From an uncultured Sphingobium sp. (GTDB lineage Bacteria; Pseudomonadota; Alphaproteobacteria; Sphingomonadales; Sphingomonadaceae), in contig CAMLFF010000120.1 of NCBI GenBank assembly GCA_946479185.1, positions 1 through 8,893 on the forward strand: a stretch of 8,893 nucleotides of DNA, given 5' to 3'. Shown in pieces: positions 4,969 through 8,893 of the stretch. Each line of letters starts with the position of its first letter. Position 1 is the first letter of the stretch. Made by a program: the position numbers and the translations under genes. Below the pieces are notes generated by a model. It was not told the DNA's origin. It saw only the letters and a program-made list of their open reading frames with translations, and made no database searches.

Positions 4969-6174
4969 TCAAAGCCCGACGGCGGTCAATGCCTGATCCA
5001 GATCGGCGATCACATCGCGCGCATCTTCCAGCCCCACATTGATGCGCACCATGCCCTCGCCCACGCCTGCCAGGGCGCGGCCTTCCGCACCCATATTATT
5101 ATGGGTGGTCGAGGCCGGGTGGCACAGCAAGGTGCGCGAATCGCCGATATTGTTGGAAATGTCGCACAGCTGCATCGCGTTGAGCATCGCCATCGCCTGC
5201 GCGCGATCTTCCAGCAAGAAGGAGAAGATCGGCCCGGCGGCATCCATCTGGCTCATCGCAAGCTCATGCTGCGGGTGGCTCGGCAGGCCGGGATAAAGCA
5301 CCTTCACGCCGCGCGCCTCGATGGCTTGCGCGACCTTGAGCGCATTCTCCGACTGGCGGTGCGCGCGAAGGTCCAGCGTCTCCAGCCCCTTGAGCACCAC
5401 CCAGGCATTGAAGGGCGAGCAGACCGGCCCGGTGTTGCGCTGATAGGGCGAGAGCGTGCCGTTGATCCACTCATCCGAGCCGCAAATGGCGCCCGCAAGC
5501 ACACGGCCCTGCCCGTCCATCAGCTTGGTGGCGCTATAGGCGACGACATCGGCGCCATATTCCATCGGGCGCTGGAGCACGGGCGAGGCGAAGGCATTAT
5601 CCACGATGGAGATGATGTTATTGCTGCGCGCGAGACCGCACACATAGCGCAGGTCCACCACGTCCATGGTCGGATTGGCGGGCGTCTCGAAGAAAAACGC
5701 CTTGGTATTGGACTGGATCGCCTTTTCCCACGCGTCATTGTCCGTCGCATCGACGATCGTGTGGGTGATGCCGAAGCGGTTGAGCACATTGTCCAAAATC
5801 CAGCGGCACGAGCCAAACGCCGCGCGCCCGGCGACCACATGATCGCCTGCGCTCAGCATGCACAGCAGCGCGCTGGTCATCGCCGCCATGCCGCTCGATT
5901 GCACTTTGCAGGCCTCGGCGCCCTCCATCAGGGCGATGCGCTCTTCGAGCATCTGCACCGTGGGGTTCTGGAAGCGGCTATATTGCATACCTGTCGCTTC
6001 ACCCGCGAAGCGCGCGGCAACTTCCTCAGCACTGTCATAAGTGTAGCCGGAGGTCAGGAAGAGCGCTTCGCTCGTCTCGCCCTGCGAGGAACGCCATGTG
6101 CCGCCGCGCACTGCTTGAGTTGCGGGGCGCCATTGGCTGGTGATGGAGCGGTCTTGGCCAGTATCATTCTTCAT
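4969..6174 (-). CDS. metZ: O-succinylhomoserine sulfhydrylase (Cys/Met metabolism PLP enzyme)
   Basis: This cytosolic PLP enzyme of 401 residues converts O-succinylhomoserine plus sulfide to homocysteine in direct-sulfhydrylation methionine synthesis. Seen in order: GGTWRSSQGETSEALFLTSG near the N-terminus; MQYSRFQNPT (63-72) with Tyr65 and Arg67, which contact the PLP phosphate of the neighbouring subunit; EGAEACKVQSSGMAA (84-98); FFETPANPT (161-169); VDNAFASP with Asp192, which pairs with the PLP nitrogen; and YSATKLMDGQGRV, where Lys217 should be the Schiff-base lysine. The C-terminus has SRTLLCHPASTTH, typical of the family. The frame stays open upstream to 6369, but ATG 6174 is preferred: it gives the usual length of about 400, the upstream residues do not resemble the family, and AAGG lies about seven bases before it. 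The 375-codon frame on the other strand is a shadow. Related MetB/MetC/MetY activities cannot be fully excluded. Confidence 0.94.
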   Translation of the reverse strand: MKNDTGQDRSITSQWRPATQAVRGGTWRSSQGETSEALFLTSGYTYDSAEEVAARFAGEATGMQYSRFQNPTVQMLEERIALMEGAEACKVQSSGMAAMTSALLCMLSAGDHVVAGRAAFGSCRWILDNVLNRFGITHTIVDATDNDAWEKAIQSNTKAFFFETPANPTMDVVDLRYVCGLARSNNIISIVDNAFASPVLQRPMEYGADVVAYSATKLMDGQGRVLAGAICGSDEWINGTLSPYQRNTGPVCSPFNAWVVLKGLETLDLRAHRQSENALKVAQAIEARGVKVLYPGLPSHPQHELAMSQMDAAGPIFSFLLEDRAQAMAMLNAMQLCDISNNIGDSRTLLCHPASTTHNNMGAEGRALAGVGEGMVRINVGLEDARDVIADLDQALTAVGL

Positions 6175-6197
6175 GGCGCGCCTTCTAGAACTCGCGC

Positions 6198-6221
6198 CAA
6201 AAAGTGGGAACCGGTTTTTTG
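6198..6221. repeat. Short AACCGGTT-centred motif, candidate dispersed intergenic repeat
   Basis: An A5 run, GTGGG, the 8-base palindrome AACCGGTT (6209-6216) and a T-run form a 24-base motif in the metZ leader, about 24 bases upstream of the metZ start. I recall very similar AAAAAGTGGGAACCGGTTTT motifs recurring between genes in Alphaproteobacteria; this comes from memory and only one copy is in the window. The rest of the 185-base spacer between metZ and the subunit-3 gene must hold two divergent promoters, but no convincing -35/-10 pair or SAM riboswitch was recognised. Confidence 0.4.
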
Positions 6222-6359
6222 CTATTAGCACAATTGGACGGACGAGCGCCTTTTGAAAGCTGAGCGGGCGCTGCATCACAATGCGTCGTTTTGCGTATTC
6301 CCTCGCCACGCTTTGAAGCGCTGAATTGGGCAACTTTCCGGCCAGCCTCGGAGTACCCA

Positions 6360-6983
6360 ATGGAACCACCCATCCCTTCTCGCCGTCAATTTCTGGCCGC
6401 CATCGGCAATCTGGCGAGCGCTGGGTGGATCGCCATGAACTGGCCGCAAATTGCGCTCGCAGCTCAGCCTATGAACCATGCCGGACATGACATGGCCGCC
6501 GCTCCAACCAGCTTCACCGTGCTGAGCCCCATTGAAGCCGCGCAAGTGGATGCCATCGCGAACCAGATCGTGCCCGGTGGCGCCGTTCCCGGCGCGCGCG
6601 AGGCACGCGTCGTCTATTTCGTCGATAATGCGCTTGGCAGTTTCTTTGCCGCCCAGCTGCCCGCCTTTCGCAAGGGCCTCACAGAATTTATGAGCGGCTA
6701 CGCGGCCAAATATGGTGCCGACAAGCCATTCTCGGCGGCCAGTGATGCGCAGCAGATCGAATGGCTCAAGACTGTCGACACGACCCCCTTCTTCACGGCC
6801 GTGCGGCGGCTCAGCCTGCTCGGCCTCATCGCCATGCCAAAATATGGCGGCAATCATGAGGGGCTCGGCACCCAGCTGATCGGCGTGCTCGACAGCCACT
6901 TCTGGGAGCCGCCATTCGGCTATTACGACAAGGATTATCCGGGGTTCGAGCCCTTCCCCGGCACCAAGCCCTATACCGCCTGA
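6360..6983 (+). CDS. Gluconate 2-dehydrogenase subunit 3 family protein with Tat signal
   Basis: A 207-residue small subunit. The N-terminus has a twin-arginine signal, SRRQFLAAIG (residues 7-16), with a hydrophobic stretch ending near ALAAQ (32-36). The mature N-terminus carries a His/Met cluster, MNHAGHDM (38-45). The family domain follows: LSPIEAAQVDAIANQIVPGG, PGAREARVVYFVDNAL, and MPKYGGNHEGLGTQLIG near residue 160. In known gluconate, lactose and glucoside dehydrogenases this subunit escorts the cofactor-loaded flavoprotein through the Tat system and stays bound to it. The start at 6360 is chosen over the TTG at 6291 because GGAG lies six bases before it (6350-6353) and the signal peptide then sits at the N-terminus. 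It is followed after 14 bases by its GMC partner, so the two are one operon. The 207-codon minus-strand frame here is a shadow. Confidence 0.93.
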   Translation: MEPPIPSRRQFLAAIGNLASAGWIAMNWPQIALAAQPMNHAGHDMAAAPTSFTVLSPIEAAQVDAIANQIVPGGAVPGAREARVVYFVDNALGSFFAAQLPAFRKGLTEFMSGYAAKYGADKPFSAASDAQQIEWLKTVDTTPFFTAVRRLSLLGLIAMPKYGGNHEGLGTQLIGVLDSHFWEPPFGYYDKDYPGFEPFPGTKPYTA

Positions 6984-6997
6984 CGGAGGCCAAACGC

Positions 6998-8644
6998 ATG
7001 GATCGCAAGACGTACAAGACCAGCGAGACAGTCGATTTCATCGTTGTCGGCTCCGGCGCTGCGGGCGGGATTGTAGCGCGGGAGCTCTCGCGCGCTGGCA
7101 ATAGCGTCGTCATTATGGAGCAAGGCCCGCGCCTTGAACCAGGGGATTTCGAGCATGACGAGCTGAAATATCGCCAGCTTTCCGGCATCACCAATAATCC
7201 CGCGACCAATCCGCAGACCTTCCGCAGCAGCCCGAACGAGACGGCGAAACATACCGGCAGGAACGCGCTGACCTATGCGCGGATCGTCGGCGGCAGCAGC
7301 GCGCATTTCAATGCCAATTTCTGGCGCCTGCACGAGATCGATTTTATCGAGGGCAGCCGCTTTGGCGGCATTGAGGGCGCGAGCCTGGTCGATTGGCCAA
7401 TCACTTATGCCGAACTTGAGCCCTATTACACGATGGTGGAGTGGGAAGTCGGCGTCTCTGGCCTCGCAGGCGCAAGCCCCTTCGACCCGCCGCGCAGCAA
7501 GCCCTATCCGATGCCGCCACTGCCGGTGAAGTCATCCGGCGTGTTGTTCGAGCGGGGCGCGCGCAAGCTTGGCCTGCATCCCTTCCCCGCCCCGATGGCG
7601 ATCAATTCGATAATCTATAAGGACCGCCCGCCTTGCGCCCAATGCGGCCTGTGCGGCGGGTTCGGGTGCGAGGTGATGGCCAAGTCATCCTCGGTGGCGA
7701 CCGTCATCCCGGAGGCCGAAGCCACCGGCCGCTGCGAGGTTCGCTCGGAAAGCTATGTCTACCGCATCGGCATGAACAGCGCTGGCCGGGCGACGGGCGT
7801 GCATTATTTCGATGCAGACAAGAAAGAGCAGTTTCAGCCCGCCAAGGCCGTGGTCGTCTGCGCCAATGGTGCCGAAACGCCCAAGCTATTGCTCAACTCC
7901 GCTACGCCTGCTTTCCCCGATGGCCTCGCCAACAGCAGTGGCAAGGTTGGGCGCTACCTGATGTTCAACAAGGGCGGCGGTGCGCAGGCCCGGTTCGAGC
8001 ATCCGCTCAACGAATATAAGGGCGCAAACGTCACCCGCATCCTGCACGATTTCTATGACTCAGATCCCAAGCGCGGTTTCTACGGCGGCGGCGGCTTCGA
8101 TGCGCGCTCCGGCGGGCCGCTCACATGGGGCCAGAATGTGCCCGAAGGCACGCCGACCTGGGGGCCGCAATTCAAGGAATATCTCCAGTCCTACACCTAT
8201 TGGATGAACTGCTCAGGCCACGGCACATCGCTGGCGCAGGAGACCAATCGCGTCGACATCGACCCTGAGTTGAAGGATGCCTGGGGCGTGCCGTCGATCC
8301 GCGTCACCTACAAGGATCATCCGGACGATGTGAAGCACGCCAATTGGCAGGCCGACCGCGCCGTGGAGATCATGGATGCGGCTGGCGCCAAGCAGATCGT
8401 GCGCAGCGAGATTGGCGAGGCCAATGGCGGCGTGCACCTGCTCGGCACATGCCGCATGGGCAATGATCCAGCCACATCGGTCATCGACAAATATCACCGC
8501 ACCCATGATGTGCGGAACCTGTTCCTGTGCGATGGATCGAGCATGGTGACGTCTGGCCGGGGCCAGCCGACGCAGACAATCGAGGCGCTGGCCTTCCGTG
8601 CCGGAGAGCATATCGCGCGGTTTGCGCGGTTGAACGAGATTTAG
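6998..8644 (+). CDS. GMC-family FAD-dependent oxidoreductase, large subunit of a periplasmic sugar/alcohol dehydrogenase
   Basis: The 548-residue flavoprotein begins with the FAD dinucleotide fold DFIVVGSGAAGGIVAREL (Gly18, Gly20, Gly23) and MEQGPRL. It then has the GMC segment YARIVGGSSAHFNANFWR near residues 94-111. CAQCGLCGGFGC contains Cys213, 216, 219 and 224, resembling the [3Fe-4S] site of FAD glucose and fructose dehydrogenases. The C-terminal GMC domain has GGVHLLGTCRMG with the catalytic His480, and LFLCDGSSMVTSGRGQPTQT with Gln523 where many GMC enzymes have Asn or His. It has no signal peptide; export would rely on the Tat signal of the upstream subunit. CGGAGG at 6984-6989, eight bases before ATG, supports the start. 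Substrate is unknown: gluconate, glucoside or lactose 3-oxidation and other alcohols are all possible. Electrons would normally pass to a cytochrome c subunit, and none is encoded adjacent within the window. Confidence 0.93.
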   Translation: MDRKTYKTSETVDFIVVGSGAAGGIVARELSRAGNSVVIMEQGPRLEPGDFEHDELKYRQLSGITNNPATNPQTFRSSPNETAKHTGRNALTYARIVGGSSAHFNANFWRLHEIDFIEGSRFGGIEGASLVDWPITYAELEPYYTMVEWEVGVSGLAGASPFDPPRSKPYPMPPLPVKSSGVLFERGARKLGLHPFPAPMAINSIIYKDRPPCAQCGLCGGFGCEVMAKSSSVATVIPEAEATGRCEVRSESYVYRIGMNSAGRATGVHYFDADKKEQFQPAKAVVVCANGAETPKLLLNSATPAFPDGLANSSGKVGRYLMFNKGGGAQARFEHPLNEYKGANVTRILHDFYDSDPKRGFYGGGGFDARSGGPLTWGQNVPEGTPTWGPQFKEYLQSYTYWMNCSGHGTSLAQETNRVDIDPELKDAWGVPSIRVTYKDHPDDVKHANWQADRAVEIMDAAGAKQIVRSEIGEANGGVHLLGTCRMGNDPATSVIDKYHRTHDVRNLFLCDGSSMVTSGRGQPTQTIEALAFRAGEHIARFARLNEI

Positions 8645-8677
8645 GGCAGTGAGTTCAAACCGGGCGGCGGCAATTGC

Positions 8678-8893
8678 CTATGTCCGCCTTGGTTCACCAA
8701 CCTCATAGAGGCGCAGGTCGCGCTCACCAATGCCAAGGCTTGGCCAGGCTGCGCGCCATTCAGCAATGTGCGCCGTCGCAAAGTGGCGATCGAGCGCGGC
8801 TTGGTCGGTCCAAAGCTCTTTGACGTGGATCAGGCCCGGATCCAAGACATCCTCGGCATAGCCATAGTCGACGCATCCTGCTTCGGCGCGGCT
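8678..8893 (-). CDS. Antibiotic biosynthesis monooxygenase (ABM/YgiN-like) domain protein, C-terminal part
   Basis: The last 71 residues are present and the frame runs off the right edge. The sequence reads SRAEAGCVDYGYAEDVLDPG, then LIHVKELWTDQAALDRHFAT and AHIAEWRAAWPSLG, ending LRLYEVGEPRRT. The order E-xGC-xxY, then xExWxxxxALxxHxxxxH, is typical of small cofactor-free ABM/quinol monooxygenase-type proteins of about 95-105 residues that form ferredoxin-like dimers. The role is uncertain: family members oxidise quinones or aromatic polyketides, and many have no known substrate. It converges on the GMC gene with a 33-base spacer that contains the palindrome GGCAATTGCC (8669-8678) but no clear terminator. 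Confidence 0.85.
   Translation of the reverse strand, partial: SRAEAGCVDYGYAEDVLDPGLIHVKELWTDQAALDRHFATAHIAEWRAAWPSLGIGERDLRLYEVGEPRRT

Noticed and set aside
5101..6228. 375-codon open frame on the plus strand
   Set aside because: It is antisense to metZ, rich in Arg/His/Ala, shows no family features, and metZ has all its PLP motifs.
6175..6290. SAM-II, SAM-V or SAM/SAH riboswitch upstream of metZ
   Set aside because: Such elements are common before methionine genes in Alphaproteobacteria, but I could not find their conserved core bases or pseudoknot in this leader.
6276..6899. 207-codon open frame on the minus strand
   Set aside because: It is antisense to the Tat-exported subunit-3 gene, whose motifs and ribosome binding site are clear.
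8645..8677. Bidirectional terminator between the GMC and ABM genes
   Set aside because: Only the short palindrome GGCAATTGCC is present, it overlaps the ABM stop codon, and there is no T-run.

Overview
The window looks like chromosomal DNA of a GC-rich alphaproteobacterium, most likely a sphingomonad (order Sphingomonadales). This rests on the high-GC codon use of the housekeeping genes, the neighbouring metZ and apaG, the paired Tat-exported small subunit and GMC oxidoreductase, and the Flp-type pilins. The genus cannot be told from sequence alone.

Left part (1-1699). The window opens inside a spermidine-synthase-like methyltransferase (+). It converges, with only six bases between stop codons, on a 56-residue Flp pilin (-). 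About 170 bases further on, also on the minus strand, lies a 38-residue pilin-like peptide with a near-perfect Shine-Dalgarno sequence. Divergent from these is guanylate kinase, gmk (+).

Middle (1700-3713). This is the accessory part. A 184-base leader holds several inverted repeats and a possible 19-codon ORF. It precedes a 516-residue protein (+) with a recognisable PD-(D/E)XK nuclease core in its C-terminal half and an unrecognised N-terminal half. Base composition falls clearly here: hand-counted 60-base lines give about 40-50% GC, against about 63% in gmk. Facing it on the minus strand is a decayed tail of a YejF/oligopeptide-type ABC transporter ATPase. The relic carries a stop codon, a changed H-loop residue and a frameshift, and it is joined directly to the end of the next gene. 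I read this as a spot where a single foreign gene sits beside a deleted, decaying native locus.

Right-centre (3715-6174, all minus). metZ (O-succinylhomoserine sulfhydrylase, methionine synthesis), apaG and a LysR-type regulator follow one another. apaG and the regulator overlap by four bases, so at least those two are translationally coupled; all three probably form one operon.

Right end (6175-8893). A 185-base divergent spacer carries a short AACCGGTT-centred motif. After it come a gluconate-2-dehydrogenase subunit-3-like protein with a Tat signal (+) and, 14 bases later, its GMC flavoprotein partner (+). Together they should make a periplasmic sugar or alcohol dehydrogenase. No cytochrome subunit is encoded next to them in the window. 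A convergent ABM-family monooxygenase (-) runs off the right edge.

The best candidate for something undescribed is the solitary PD-(D/E)XK protein at 1884-3434. Its neighbourhood shows no methyltransferase, helicase or toxin-antitoxin partner. No tRNA, rRNA, CRISPR array, insertion sequence or complete transposase was seen.
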